Shown in pieces: positions 1 to 7,219 of a DNA stretch of 9,858 nucleotides. Below the pieces are notes generated by a model, which saw only the letters and a list, made by a program, of their open reading frames with translations, ran no database searches and was not told the DNA's origin. Positions within the stretch are counted from its first letter, which is position 1. Each line of letters opens with the position of its first letter. Location: assembly GCA_959606705.1 (NCBI GenBank), contig CAUHLX010000075.1:1-9858 (forward strand), read 5' to 3'. The DNA comes from an uncultured Bacillota bacterium. Lineage in GTDB: Bacteria > Bacillota > Clostridia > Peptostreptococcales > Anaerovoracaceae. The position numbers and the translations under genes are program-made.

Positions 1-971
1 TCTGCAAACCAAGCAATTGCATTCGCTACTGCTGCAATCGTGTTGCCAACCGCTGCAAAAAACTGTTGAGCACTTTCAGTAGCAAACCAATTATTCAATT
101 GAGTAATTAATGGGGCGAGAGCGTTTAGAGCCGTCTGTGACGCTGTGGCGAATCCGGTCTTCATGTTTGACAAAAACATATTGAGCTGTGTTTTCGGAGA
201 TTCCAGCATCTTGGAATATGCCTCTGCGCCCATGTTCTGCGCTTCCAGCAATTTGTTGAACTGCTCGATAAATCCTTCCACATCTCCGCTTTTGCCCAGC
301 TGATCGATACCGAACGCCCGAATCTGTGCCTTGCTCATATTAAACCGCTCTGCCAGAGAAACAATATCACCGGATAGAGCTTCTTTCAGAGAAAAACCGG
401 CACCCTCCAACCCCTGGCCGGTATTATCGAACACTGCTAACTGCTCTGCAATTTTGTTTAGTCCGTCAATCTGCTTTGGATTCGTGGTGACAGATAAGAA
501 AGAGGATGTATTCTTTGCCAGCTCCTCCAAGCTGAACGCAGAAGTCTGCGCCTGCTTCTGGAGCTTTGTAAACAGGGCCGATCCCACATCATTATTACCA
601 AGCCGTGCTTGGAATTCGCGTTCAATGGAATCCAGATCCAACGCGCCTCCGATTGTAATATCAAACGCTTTTTTAGAGATGATAGCCGTGACAGCTGCCT
701 TGATCGCTCTGCCTACTCCATCCCATGACGATTTGACCTTATCCGCGCTCTTCCTGGCCTTCTCCTGCCTGTCATTCAGATCTTCAACAGCATTACCCGA
801 TTGCCGAGCGCTGCGGTTTACTTTTTCGTAGCCCTTTCCCATATCCGGGGAATTTGAGGCGGTGTTTACCGCGTTCATAGATTGTTCCACGCGTTCCAAC
901 GCCTTCTCGATCTTAGTTAACTTGTTGCTGATATTATCCCGCAAAGTCAAACTCGTTGCGATTCCTGCCAT
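1..971 (-). CDS. Tail tape measure protein, N-terminal part (cut by window edge)
   Basis: The reading frame opens at ATG 971 (MAGIATSLTLRDNISNKL) and stays open to position 1, giving 323 residues of a protein that must continue beyond the window. It starts 4 nt after the stop of the chaperone extension, with GGGGGTGAGG as ribosome site. Tape measure proteins span the tail lumen and set tail length. What is visible fits: an N-terminal helical, heptad-like region rich in Lys, Glu and Asn (about residues 10-80), then a stretch resembling the PBSX/skin XkdO/YqbO group, including the patterns GFSLKEALSGDIVSLAERF and RAFGIDQL. An Ala-rich, hydrophobic segment (AAVGNTIAAVANAIAWFA) ends the visible part, as expected for the membrane-active regions of these proteins. 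Position directly after the G/GT chaperone pair is diagnostic of this family in tailed phages. The family call is firm; full length is unknown. Confidence 0.88.
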   Translation of the reverse strand, partial: MAGIATSLTLRDNISNKLTKIEKALERVEQSMNAVNTASNSPDMGKGYEKVNRSARQSGNAVEDLNDRQEKARKSADKVKSSWDGVGRAIKAAVTAIISKKAFDITIGGALDLDSIEREFQARLGNNDVGSALFTKLQKQAQTSAFSLEELAKNTSSFLSVTTNPKQIDGLNKIAEQLAVFDNTGQGLEGAGFSLKEALSGDIVSLAERFNMSKAQIRAFGIDQLGKSGDVEGFIEQFNKLLEAQNMGAEAYSKMLESPKTQLNMFLSNMKTGFATASQTALNALAPLITQLNNWFATESAQQFFAAVGNTIAAVANAIAWFA

Positions 972-975
972 GTCC

Positions 976-1173
976 TCACCCCCGTTTCCTTCTTGCCTTA
1001 GCGGCCTCTTTCCGTTCCTTCTCGATCTGGAGATCAATTGAGGCGTAAATGAAGGCCCGCTCCCGAAGGGACAGGCCCATCAATACGCCCGGCAATATTT
1101 TCAACCGCTGGAGGGCGTAGTGCGCGTAGGCGGCTTCTCCGTCCGCCTCCGCATCCGCGCCCCCCGTAATTAG
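976..1173 (-). CDS. Tail assembly chaperone T-type extension, reached by -1 frameshift
   Basis: This 65-codon frame follows the XkdN-type gene in the -1 frame and stops at TGA 978-976. It begins LITGGADAEADGEAAYAHYA and continues through LQRLKILPGVLMGLSLRERAF to a Lys/Arg/Glu-rich end (RRKRG). It has no credible start of its own: the only in-frame ATG (1080) is deep inside and lacks a ribosome site. Translation of XkdN crosses an A AAA AAC heptamer immediately before its stop, and slipping back one base continues exactly into this frame. The product would be a 199-residue fusion, the gpGT equivalent of phage lambda, which recruits tail tube subunits to the tape measure protein. Its start as an independent protein is considered unlikely. 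It ends 4 nt before the tape measure start, as expected. Confidence 0.8.
   Translation of the reverse strand, partial: LITGGADAEADGEAAYAHYALQRLKILPGVLMGLSLRERAFIYASIDLQIEKERKEAAKARRKRG
1122..1160 (-). promoter_or_regulatory. Possible frameshift-stimulating stem-loop
   Basis: Twelve nucleotides after the slippery heptamer the transcript can fold. GCGCG (1160-1156) pairs with CGCGC (1126-1122), and inside it GGCGG (1147-1143) pairs with CCGCC (1133-1129) around a 9-nt loop, with an asymmetric internal loop between the stems. A GC-rich structure at this distance is the usual stimulator of -1 frameshifting. The pairing was found by eye; the region is GC-rich overall, so it could be chance. Confidence 0.4.
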
Positions 1174-1574
1174 TTTTTTGCCTCGTCCCGCAGATCGTTG
1201 ATATCATCCGTAAAGCCGTTGATCTCCTGCACGGCCAAAAGCAGATCGGTAAACTGTCCCGGCTTCAGCAGCGCATCAATCAAATCCTCCGCGCCCCGGA
1301 CTCCATACTTCGCCTGTAATTCCGCATCCTTGAAATTCGGCTCCATACAGCAGGCGGCCACTAGACGGCTACTATACAGATCCGTATCGGTCTCTGTCTG
1401 CTTCTGGTGCGTTTTTTTATCATACGATACCTTCTGGCAACTCCGCCGAATTGCTTTATTCTCCCCCTCCGTGATCGACCGGACCACAAAGGGGAAAGGG
1501 AAGGGCGAAATCATAACCTCTGTTGTGGTCTCGCCCACCGGCTCCTTCATCAAAAATTCCTGTAGCTTTCCCAT
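1170..1574 (-). CDS. xkdN: XkdN-like tail assembly chaperone (G-type product)
   Basis: This 134-residue protein matches the PBSX XkdN / skin YqbN family of phage tail assembly chaperones, small acidic cytoplasmic proteins that hold the tape measure protein during tail tube polymerisation. Visible family features are the N-terminal LQEFLMKEPVGE, followed by a segment of the form VMISPFPFPFVVRSIT, a Cys-containing patch AACCMEPNFKDAELQAKYG near residues 74-92, and a C-terminal LLAVQEINGF. The start ATG has AAAGGGGGG six bases upstream. It lies between the tail tube and tape measure genes, the standard place. Its stop is directly preceded by a slippery A AAA AAC site, so a minor share of ribosomes should produce a 199-residue longer form. 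Length is typical of the family. Confidence 0.9.
   Translation of the reverse strand: MGKLQEFLMKEPVGETTTEVMISPFPFPFVVRSITEGENKAIRRSCQKVSYDKKTHQKQTETDTDLYSSRLVAACCMEPNFKDAELQAKYGVRGAEDLIDALLKPGQFTDLLLAVQEINGFTDDINDLRDEAKN
1173..1179 (-). other. Slippery heptamer A AAA AAC for -1 programmed frameshift
   Basis: Read in the XkdN frame the sequence is GCA AAA AAC TAA, so the last seven sense bases are A AAA AAC, a canonical X XXY YYZ site. Both tRNAs can re-pair one base back on AAA AAA. The zero-frame stop follows at once (1172-1170) while the -1 frame stays open for 65 codons. Tail assembly chaperone genes of tailed phages widely use this type of recoding. Confidence 0.82.
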
Positions 1575-1587
1575 GATATACCCCCCT

Positions 1588-2046
1588 TTAGAGCTTGCTG
1601 AACGGCGTCAGAATATCGAAGTCCTCAAAGGTGAAGTCCACATCTTCATCCAGAGGATCATCCGAATCACCGTCCAACTTTGCAAGGATGACAGAATCCA
1701 GATTGACGCCCATCAGAAGGACTGACTGTTTCCCGGCATCCGATTCCTGGTCGTCATTCTCAACCACCATATCAAAATAGATATCCTTGCCTGTCCGCTT
1801 CCAATCCATGACCATCTGTCGGAAGATCGGTGTCACATAATGGAGGGTCATGGAACCCGTCCCGTTTGCCCCGGTAGTCTTGTGGCCGGTCATCCGCTTC
1901 CCGATGCTCTTCACTTCTGACTTACTCTTCTCCACCGTGGCCTCAACGGTTTTTGCAAAAAACAGCTCCTCATTGTTGCCGTCAATCTTTGCATAGGCGC
2001 GCCCTTCCTTGCCGCTAATAGCGTCTTGCGCTCGCATAGTCTTCAT
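1588..2046 (-). CDS. xkdM: XkdM-like contractile tail tube protein
   Basis: This 152-residue protein belongs to the XkdM/YqbM (DUF2001) tail tube family, the inner tube that polymerises on the baseplate and is driven through the host envelope on sheath contraction. Recognisable features are the N-terminal MRAQDAISGKEGRAYAKIDG, the central KRMTGHKTTGANGTGSMTLH, and an acidic C-terminal part with DEDVDFTFEDFDIL. The start at ATG 2046 has AAGGAGG nine bases upstream; a second Met lies at codon 4. It sits 14 nt behind the sheath stop, and sheath plus tube together establish that the phage has a contractile tail. No truncation or oddity is seen. Confidence 0.93.
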   Translation of the reverse strand: MKTMRAQDAISGKEGRAYAKIDGNNEELFFAKTVEATVEKSKSEVKSIGKRMTGHKTTGANGTGSMTLHYVTPIFRQMVMDWKRTGKDIYFDMVVENDDQESDAGKQSVLLMGVNLDSVILAKLDGDSDDPLDEDVDFTFEDFDILTPFSKL

Positions 2047-2060
2047 GTCTTCGCCCCTCC

Positions 2061-3395
2061 TTAATTCACTGTTACTGTCATATACAGTTTTTCCATGCCA
2101 TCATCTGGTGTCAGGGCACAGCTCACAACCACATCTCTCTTTCCTGCACCTGCCTGCACCTCAATATCGGTAGATTCAAAACCGCTGATTGCCTGGATGG
2201 ATTGATACTGATTCGCCAGGGCTACCAGATCAGCCTTAAAGAGCTGCCGCCCGGTATCATTGTTGGTTACCAGGCCGATATATGACTCTCCAAAAATACG
2301 GGCTACGTCATTCGCCCAGCCGTCCATGACTCGGACAATTCGGTTTGATGTCCAATCCTCGGACACGCCACCGCCGAAGGTAGTCAAGCTGTTGATATCG
2401 CTCAGGACCCGCGCCTGCCCCTGCTCCCCGTAAAAGACAAACTCGCCCGCCTTGATTGCCGCCTCATACTGCGATTTGGTATATTTGACATCCACATCCA
2501 CAGCACCGTCATAGGCGTGGTTTGTCAGGGATACATTGACTGCGGCTCCGGCTGTCGCCCCAGTAACCCAAGCGACCGCCTTATCTCCCGACACCGTAGT
2601 CCCATCTGTCAGTATGACACCGTTCTTTACATTGATGAGGCCGATATTGTCCCCAGCATATTGATACAGCACACCGGTGATCTTCTTCCCCTCGTCATCC
2701 CGCAGACGCTTCACAAATGCAGCATACAGCCCCTTTGTGGATTCGTCCGTACCGGGGTATCCAAGTGTATCGAACTGCTCCACCTCGAACTTGTTCAGGG
2801 CCGCAGTGTGTGCCGCCCCGTTGACAGTCCCATTTGCGCCACCTGTCAACGCGGTTGCCGCCGTAGCCGTCAAAGTCTCGGCAGTCCCAAACGTTACATA
2901 CTGATTGGCCTGAAGATTTGTCGTACCTCCAGAAGCTGCTACTGTCTGGACATCCATCTCAGCTCCATTCAAATATGTAATGACATCCACATCAGAATCA
3001 TCATCCACATTCGTCTGGATCGCAACACGGATATCATTTCCGCGTGTGCCACCCCATTTTGCCGTTACAGGAAGGCCCCCGACTGTGGCGGTCGCTTTAG
3101 TTCCACCGGAATTTACCCGATAGATCAGCAACGTCTTCGCCTGTTTAAGGGCTTCCCTCACCAGCAGCAAAGAGGCGTCAGTGGGATCATATCCCAGCAT
3201 ATCCATGGACACTTTATTGAACTCGCCGGCCTCTACCGTAAAGACTTGATTTTCAGGACCCCAGTTCAGCTCCAGGGACAGCGCCGCCACTCCGCGCTCT
3301 CCCAGCTTCGCCGCACTGCCAAGGCCCACAAAATTGATATATGCTCCAGGCAATACCTTATTCTGCACTGTAAAAGTGCCGCCTCCCATTGGCAT
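2061..3395 (-). CDS. xkdK: Phage tail sheath protein (XkdK-like)
   Basis: This 444-residue protein is the contractile tail sheath. The N-terminus (MGGGTFTVQNKVLPGAYINF, residues 3-22) is the signature of the PBSX XkdK / skin YqbK family. A beta-rich domain follows at about residues 100-180 (GTRGNDIRVAIQTN), the central sheath domain at about 200-340, and the conserved C-terminal polymerisation domain at about 345-444, with the pattern SNRIVRVMDGW and a RIFGESYIGLVTNND segment. Length is close to the family norm. ATG 3395 is chosen because GGAAGG lies 9 nt upstream; the in-frame ATG at 3389 matches the usual family N-terminus and is a reasonable alternative. It starts 4 nt after the small YqzN-like gene. 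A 303-codon open frame on the opposite strand is a shadow. Confidence 0.95.
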   Translation of the reverse strand: MPMGGGTFTVQNKVLPGAYINFVGLGSAAKLGERGVAALSLELNWGPENQVFTVEAGEFNKVSMDMLGYDPTDASLLLVREALKQAKTLLIYRVNSGGTKATATVGGLPVTAKWGGTRGNDIRVAIQTNVDDDSDVDVITYLNGAEMDVQTVAASGGTTNLQANQYVTFGTAETLTATAATALTGGANGTVNGAAHTAALNKFEVEQFDTLGYPGTDESTKGLYAAFVKRLRDDEGKKITGVLYQYAGDNIGLINVKNGVILTDGTTVSGDKAVAWVTGATAGAAVNVSLTNHAYDGAVDVDVKYTKSQYEAAIKAGEFVFYGEQGQARVLSDINSLTTFGGGVSEDWTSNRIVRVMDGWANDVARIFGESYIGLVTNNDTGRQLFKADLVALANQYQSIQAISGFESTDIEVQAGAGKRDVVVSCALTPDDGMEKLYMTVTVN

Positions 3396-3399
3396 CTAA

Positions 3400-3567
3400 T
3401 CACACCTTCCTCTTTAAATACCCACTGACCAACGAATCAGCCTGGGCTTTCGAATATGTCTCACCATCCGCCAAAACAGCAGACATAACATCATGTTCTA
3501 CCCCTGTTTTCGTGGATAACAGCTGCTCTTTTGTATACTGGCCTTCCGCCAACTTCTCCTTTGCCAC
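3400..3567 (-). CDS. Small YqzN/YkzM-like phage protein, 55 aa
   Basis: A short gene fills the space between the tail terminator and the sheath. Reading from GTG 3567 gives 55 residues: AKEKLAEGQYTKEQLLSTK, then TGVEHDVMSAVLADGETYSK, ending LVSGYLKRKV. The start overlaps the upstream TAG stop by one base (TAGTG), and GAGGAGG lies 10 nt upstream. Small proteins of this size, with a YTKEQ...S...DVL.A.L.DG..Y...A pattern and a basic C-terminus, occur at the same position in PBSX and the skin element (YqzN/YkzM type). Their role is unknown. It is predicted soluble, with no signal peptide or membrane segment. The position, the ribosome site and the tight fit between neighbours support a real gene; the family name rests on remembered resemblance. 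Confidence 0.8.
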   Translation of the reverse strand: MAKEKLAEGQYTKEQLLSTKTGVEHDVMSAVLADGETYSKAQADSLVSGYLKRKV

Positions 3568-4004
3568 TACTTCAATACCTCCTCTTGTTCCAAAACCTCC
3601 ATATTTTCTCCACCTGCTGGGGCCAGAAGATAATTCAGGTTGACGTCAAATAAAAACTGAAAGACGCGGGTATTGTCGTCCTTTCTGACTTCAACGTTAG
3701 TCAGCCGGACATTCCGCGTCTTTCCTTCAACCTCAACAACCGAAATGCTTTCAAAATTATCCAGCATATCTTCCGCCCAGGAATTAAACTCCAGATTATC
3801 CTTCTTTCTCAGGAAATACAGGATTTCAAACTGCATTGTGCGGACTCTTCTTCTGTCGAGCCGCTGCCCTTGTTCCGCGTCGATCAGACCCACGAAGAAG
3901 TTGCCGTCCGCCCCCTGCGGGATCTCATTAACCATTACATCCCGGTCAGGCCACAGGCTCTTTAGCTTCCCGGCAATCGCATCTATAAAGTGATTCAGCG
4001 TCAT
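3567..4004 (-). CDS. Tail terminator protein (XkdJ/YqbJ-like)
   Basis: The product is 145 residues from ATG 4004 (MTLNHFIDAIAGKLKSLWPD). This start is preferred over the GTG at 4013 because GAGGTG lies 6 nt upstream of the ATG and would be translated otherwise. It resembles the YqbJ/XkdJ-type tail terminator/completion family (DUF6838): an N-terminal helix, then short beta strands with patterns VNEIPQGADGNFFVGLIDAE and MQFEILYFLR, and a C-terminal strand FQFLFDVNLNYLL. Tail terminators cap the growing tube and join tail to neck. Order between the gp10-like protein and the sheath agrees with the skin element. The C-terminal 20 residues are acidic and probably disordered. Family call is good from position plus pattern, moderate from sequence alone. 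Confidence 0.75.
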   Translation of the reverse strand: MTLNHFIDAIAGKLKSLWPDRDVMVNEIPQGADGNFFVGLIDAEQGQRLDRRRVRTMQFEILYFLRKKDNLEFNSWAEDMLDNFESISVVEVEGKTRNVRLTNVEVRKDDNTRVFQFLFDVNLNYLLAPAGGENMEVLEQEEVLK

Positions 4005-4014
4005 ATGGCCCACC

Positions 4015-4545
4015 TCATTTCAGGCGATACTTTTTCAGTATCTCATTCCACTTCCGGTTTACTCTGGCTGTCTGTGTGTTTTTCACCCTATACTTTACCC
4101 TTCGCAGCACGAAATGCCCCCTGACATAACTGCCGGGCTTCCCAACGTGCATTCCCGGCTCAGGGTCATTAGGTGAATATACGAAGGTTTTACCTTCCCA
4201 ATGGCCGGGAACAAAATGCGCTCGAAAGCCGTACTCCAGGAAAGAAGCATAGTCCAGATTGTTATACACATCAATCAAAAATTTCTTGCCGACTTTCCTC
4301 GGGCGGCTCCCATCATGGTTATTCTGGCCGTCAAATGTTAGCGCTTTATTCCCGGTATGCCAAGCACTCCTGTATGCACCAGTATTGACAATATCCGGGC
4401 TGTCATTTTTACAGATGATCTTCGCTTGTTTAACTGCATAATCACCCTCACCAATGATTAGTTCCTCTTCAATCCGAGGAAGGTCTTTTCTCAGGAGTTC
4501 TATCCTCTTCCTGTACTCTTGCAACTCCCTATAGTCGAAACTCAT
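4015..4545 (-). CDS. HK97 gp10-like neck/head-tail joining protein (YqbI-like)
   Basis: This 176-residue protein has the pattern of the HK97 gp10 / YqbI (XkdI) family that completes the neck between connector and tail. Key features are a basic helical N-terminus with a coiled-coil look (residues 5-31), the conserved DIVNTGAYRSAW at 51-62, NNLDYASFLEYGFRAHFVPGH at about 95-115, and GHFVLRR at about 143-149 followed by a long basic C-terminal helix. The start ATG overlaps the previous gene's TGA (ATGA, 4-nt overlap), so the two are probably translationally coupled. The protein is strongly basic, as is common in this family. The next start follows 10 nt after its stop. Confidence 0.85.
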   Translation of the reverse strand: MSFDYRELQEYRKRIELLRKDLPRIEEELIIGEGDYAVKQAKIICKNDSPDIVNTGAYRSAWHTGNKALTFDGQNNHDGSRPRKVGKKFLIDVYNNLDYASFLEYGFRAHFVPGHWEGKTFVYSPNDPEPGMHVGKPGSYVRGHFVLRRVKYRVKNTQTARVNRKWNEILKKYRLK

Positions 4546-4922
4546 GCAAGATCACTATCCTTCACCTTGACTTCCTGGTGAGTAGCAAAAATAGACGGTC
4601 GCCCAATCACCTCAAAGGTCTCTATGATAGTACTTGTCGGATTGTCTCGCCCAAATCGCTTTACGACAACGGTATCCCCGGGAAGGACTTGCAGTTCCGG
4701 GGCCATAAAGACCACAGCGTCATAATCAATGTTCTGCTGTGCCTTCGTCTGAGCGCTACTGTCAGAATTGCGGGATAAGGCGCAGGGAAGATCAACATAT
4801 ACTTGGATGTCTTCCAGATGTGTGATACTTCCCTCCGTCTTCTTTCCCGGCCTTTCAATGGTTACGGTATCTTCATAGGTGCTTTCGATTGCCCGGCGCT
4901 CTGCCGCTGGATTCCCGAACAC
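4542..4922 (-). CDS. Head-closure / neck protein (YqbH-like)
   Basis: The gene encodes 126 residues and sits between the gp6-like connector and the gp10-like protein, the place of YqbH (DUF3599) in the skin element. That family is likely a head-closure protein that seals the portal channel after packaging. In the sequence: an N-terminal helix, then a beta-rich body starting TYEDTVTIERPGKKTEG, with VYVDLPCALSR, VLPGDTVVVKRFG and ETFEVIGRPSIFATHQEVKV, consistent with the SH3-like barrel of head-closure proteins. It starts at GTG 4922, only one base after the upstream TAG, with GAGGTGG four bases before the start. There is no nearby ATG in frame. Function is inferred mainly from position and beta-rich pattern. 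Confidence 0.7.
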   Translation of the reverse strand: MFGNPAAERRAIESTYEDTVTIERPGKKTEGSITHLEDIQVYVDLPCALSRNSDSSAQTKAQQNIDYDAVVFMAPELQVLPGDTVVVKRFGRDNPTSTIIETFEVIGRPSIFATHQEVKVKDSDLA

Positions 4923-4923
4923 G

Positions 4924-5391
4924 CTACCACCTCAACTTCCGATACTCATTTAGCACATTCCGCCAGCCGAAAAAATCATCTCCCGCCCCTAGGTTAAACG
5001 TCTGCGCCGATCCCGATGCTCCAGCAGATACCGCAAAAGATGTTGATACATTCCCCCGGCTGACAGACGCCACCGGACCCGAAACCGTCTGATCTGTTCC
5101 CAAACCAGCTGATTTATAGTAGCTGACACACATAACAATTAAAGCATTTTCCAGCGGGGAGGGAAGCGCATCCTGGTTAATATAGGACAGGACCAGATCC
5201 TCCACCGTCTGAATAACAAACAGCAAAATTTCATCCTGGTTGGTATCATCTATCCCAAGAAGAACTTTGACCTTTTTCAGACGGTCATCATCTGCCAAAA
5301 GGACGCGGAGGACTTCCTTCTGTTCAAGAGCGGTTAGCCCATTTAGGGAAGACAAAACTTGTTGAAGCACATTTCCACCACCTTTCGGCAT
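4924..5391 (-). CDS. Head-tail connector protein (gp6/YqbG-like)
   Basis: This protein of up to 155 residues has the hallmark helical pattern of phage gp6-like connectors: KVKVLLGIDD, then DEILLFVIQTVEDLVLSYIN, an ALPSPLENALIVMCVSYYK helix and a flexible Gly/Ser/Ala-rich loop, ending in a WRNVLNEYRKLRW tail. Such proteins form a ring under the portal. Two starts are credible. ATG 5391 has AAAGGA ten bases upstream, the same spacing as the capsid gene. GTG 5370 follows AAAGGTGGTGG by a few bases and would remove MPKGGGN, which looks like a translated ribosome site. The longer form is given; the shorter one (148 residues) is about equally likely. It is placed 7 nt after the HeH-like gene. Confidence 0.82.
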   Translation of the reverse strand: MPKGGGNVLQQVLSSLNGLTALEQKEVLRVLLADDDRLKKVKVLLGIDDTNQDEILLFVIQTVEDLVLSYINQDALPSPLENALIVMCVSYYKSAGLGTDQTVSGPVASVSRGNVSTSFAVSAGASGSAQTFNLGAGDDFFGWRNVLNEYRKLRW

Positions 5392-5398
5392 CTTCTGA

Positions 5399-5650
5399 TT
5401 ATCCTTTGCCCTCGGCCTGAATCATTTCAATGATCTGGGCTTTTGTGGCCTCGTCGGGAACTGCAATCCCAGCCGTCTTTGCGATCTCCAGAAGCTCGGT
5501 CTTGTTCAGTTTCGCCAGGGGCCTTTCTACCCCGTCAGCGGCCTTCTGGCTGTCGCAGAGGGTATATTCCGCGCTCTTGCGAAGCTGGTTTTCGACCATA
5601 GGGCTTCGGGGCTCTAGGATCACGCCGGTTCGTCTGTTGATAAACTTCAC
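5399..5650 (-). CDS. Small protein with C-terminal HeH/LEM-like helix-extension-helix motif (YqbF position)
   Basis: An 83-residue protein encoded between the major capsid and connector genes, where the skin element has yqbF. The N-terminal 45 residues begin MKFINRRTGVILEPRSP and carry a beta-like, Pro/Arg-rich part. The C-terminal 35 residues (LNKTELLEIAKTAGIAVPD then EATKAQIIEMIQ) form the helix-extension-helix pattern of HeH/LEM and Rho-N-type modules, which often bind nucleic acid or protein surfaces. The start is GTG 5650, chosen because a full AAAGGAGG lies 7 nt upstream; the first ATG (5599) has none. Its exact role in head assembly is not known; a decoration or packaging accessory role is possible. 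Confidence 0.78.
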   Translation of the reverse strand: MKFINRRTGVILEPRSPMVENQLRKSAEYTLCDSQKAADGVERPLAKLNKTELLEIAKTAGIAVPDEATKAQIIEMIQAEGKG

Positions 5651-5686
5651 GGGGGTTCCTCCTTTCTCTGGGTCTGCCTTCCTGAC

Positions 5687-6580
5687 TTACTCGGAAGTAA
5701 CGCTGGTAGAGTAATGGAAAATCAGGTCAGGAGTCAGAGCCTTCGTCCCATAATCGAAGAACATAGACACGCCGTAATCATTGGAGAGCGGGATTTTCTC
5801 CGGATTGCCGTAGGGATAGATCACCGCCGGCTGTGCTATCGCGCCTTCGATCATAGCGATCATGTGATAAGTCGTGGTCTTGGTCTTGGTGCTCTCTACG
5901 GTTTCGGTTGTCACGGGAAGGTTGATGGAAGAATAGACCTTGACGCCGTGGAACAGGGCGAAGTCTTCGGCAGCAGTGTCTACGTTGGCGTTATTGGTGT
6001 TCTTGTCCAGGTAGGTTCTGATCTTGCCATAGAAGACCGGGTCCAGGATCAGGCGGATCAGGTTCCGGGGGACGCCGCGTACATAATCGTTCTTCACCGT
6101 TTCAAGAGTCTGGATCAGCGCCTCTACCTGTGCTTCAATATCGGTTTCTGTAGTAGTAAAAGCTGTTCCTTCTGTAGCCGCCTGAGCAAAAAATGCGGCA
6201 TCTAGCTCGGCTGCAACAGTATCAACATGATTATCAGCCCGACGCGCCATAATGTTTCCAACTCCAAAGGTATCCAGGTCAAACTTCGCTGCTTCCTCTA
6301 CAATTTCGCGGTGGATATCTAGATTCACGGTAGTCGGGGGAACTGTAATGGCCGTTCCTTTTGTGGCCGCCCGTGCAGTTCCATAAGCCTGAGACGCGCT
6401 GTTCTTGAACCTCTTATACTCCACAGAGCCGGTCGCAGGGTTTCCGGTGTAAGACTGGGACTTCAGACCAGAAGATAAAGTGTCTTTCTGGATGTTTCCG
6501 ATCACAAGGCCAGAAAGTTCGGCCAGGTCTACCTTCGTAGAACCGGACTGTATCAGACTAAGTGCTTTTGTTCTTGCCAT
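5687..6580 (-). CDS. Major capsid protein
   Basis: The 297-residue product begins MARTKALSLIQSGSTKVDLA and ends FHYSTSVTSE. It is the right length for an HK97-fold major capsid protein of Clostridia phages and lies directly behind the scaffold gene. Features include an N-terminal arm (residues 1-60), the beta-rich SVEYKRFKNSASQAYGTAR region, a long helix with VDTVAAELDAAFFAQA, a Thr/Glu-rich loop, the GVPRNLIRLILDPVFYGKIR segment, and C-terminal strands with YPYGNPEKIPLSNDYGVSMF. Coat subunits assemble about the scaffold to form the procapsid. ATG 6580 has AAAGGA ten bases upstream. There is no separate protease gene in the window, consistent with scaffold use rather than prohead proteolysis. 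No sign of truncation. Confidence 0.88.
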   Translation of the reverse strand: MARTKALSLIQSGSTKVDLAELSGLVIGNIQKDTLSSGLKSQSYTGNPATGSVEYKRFKNSASQAYGTARAATKGTAITVPPTTVNLDIHREIVEEAAKFDLDTFGVGNIMARRADNHVDTVAAELDAAFFAQAATEGTAFTTTETDIEAQVEALIQTLETVKNDYVRGVPRNLIRLILDPVFYGKIRTYLDKNTNNANVDTAAEDFALFHGVKVYSSINLPVTTETVESTKTKTTTYHMIAMIEGAIAQPAVIYPYGNPEKIPLSNDYGVSMFFDYGTKALTPDLIFHYSTSVTSE

Positions 6581-6614
6581 TAAAAATCAATCCTTTCACT
6601 TGTTTATGTTTTGA

Positions 6615-7208
6615 TTAAATCACGACTGGGCCGTCAGTTTTTATGGCTGGTTCCGGTCGTGCGCCGGGATCTGCGGGCTTCGCGCCTTTGATATCGGGAT
6701 TTTCCTTCGGCTCCTGAGATTTGAACAGGTATGCCTTCGATTCCTTCAAGGGCTTCAGCAGACCATCCAGATCCGTTTTCAGTGCGCCAGAATCGTCAAC
6801 TTCAATTTTGTCAACATCCAGAAGGGAAATGATGTCGGCTGGATCATGCGCCTTATCGGCCAGGGCCATCCTAAGCGCTGTGTTCTTCTGGATTTTAGCG
6901 ATCTCTTTCTGATGGTCAGCCCGAAGATTGTCGATCGCAGTCTGTGCGGTTTTGACGTCATCCGCAATCTTATCAGGATCGCCAGATCCCCCGATTGCTT
7001 TCAGAGCTTCAGCAGCTGCCTTCAGAGCCCTTTCAGCACTGATTTTTCCGCTGTTGGCTCCATTGTACTTCTCAGCCGGAACATAGCTTCCATCATTTGT
7101 TACAATTAGATCATACTCCTTCCCATTCTCGCCCTTGCCTTTTAACGCCTCCTCGACCTGTGCAGTCAAGTCTTCGCCCAAAAGGCTCTTGATTTTTTCA
7201 CTAATCAT
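6615..7208 (-). CDS. Phage scaffolding protein (GP20-like)
   Basis: This 197-residue, mostly helical protein is the internal scaffold that guides procapsid assembly. It begins MISEKIKSLLGEDLTAQVEE, has DLIVTNDGSYVPAEKYNGAN at about residues 32-51, and a long central helical region with NLRADHQKEIAKIQKNTALR. A C-terminal part with ADIISLLDVDKIEVDD and GLLKPLKESKAYLF, then a Pro-rich tail, completes the typical phage minor structural GP20 pattern. ATG 7208 is selected because GAGGAG lies 5 nt upstream; a GTG at 7247 would add 13 residues but has no ribosome site and would translate this one. It is immediately upstream of the capsid gene, the standard order. A 142-nt non-coding stretch precedes it. 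Confidence 0.85.
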   Translation of the reverse strand: MISEKIKSLLGEDLTAQVEEALKGKGENGKEYDLIVTNDGSYVPAEKYNGANSGKISAERALKAAAEALKAIGGSGDPDKIADDVKTAQTAIDNLRADHQKEIAKIQKNTALRMALADKAHDPADIISLLDVDKIEVDDSGALKTDLDGLLKPLKESKAYLFKSQEPKENPDIKGAKPADPGARPEPAIKTDGPVVI

Positions 7209-7213
7209 GGTTG

Positions 7214-7219
7214 CTCCTC
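7214..7219 (-). promoter_or_regulatory. Ribosome binding site that fixes the scaffold start
   Basis: GAGGAG lies 5 nt before ATG 7208. It favours this start over the upstream in-frame GTG 7247. Confidence 0.75.

Noticed and set aside
331..831. A 166-codon plus-strand open frame opposite the tape measure gene
   Set aside because: It is Ser-rich and typical of an antisense shadow; the minus-strand frame reads as a continuous tape measure protein.
2517..3428. A 303-codon open frame on the plus strand opposite the tail sheath gene
   Set aside because: It lies wholly antisense to a clear sheath gene, has low-complexity Arg/Cys/His-rich shadow composition and no ribosome site or family pattern.
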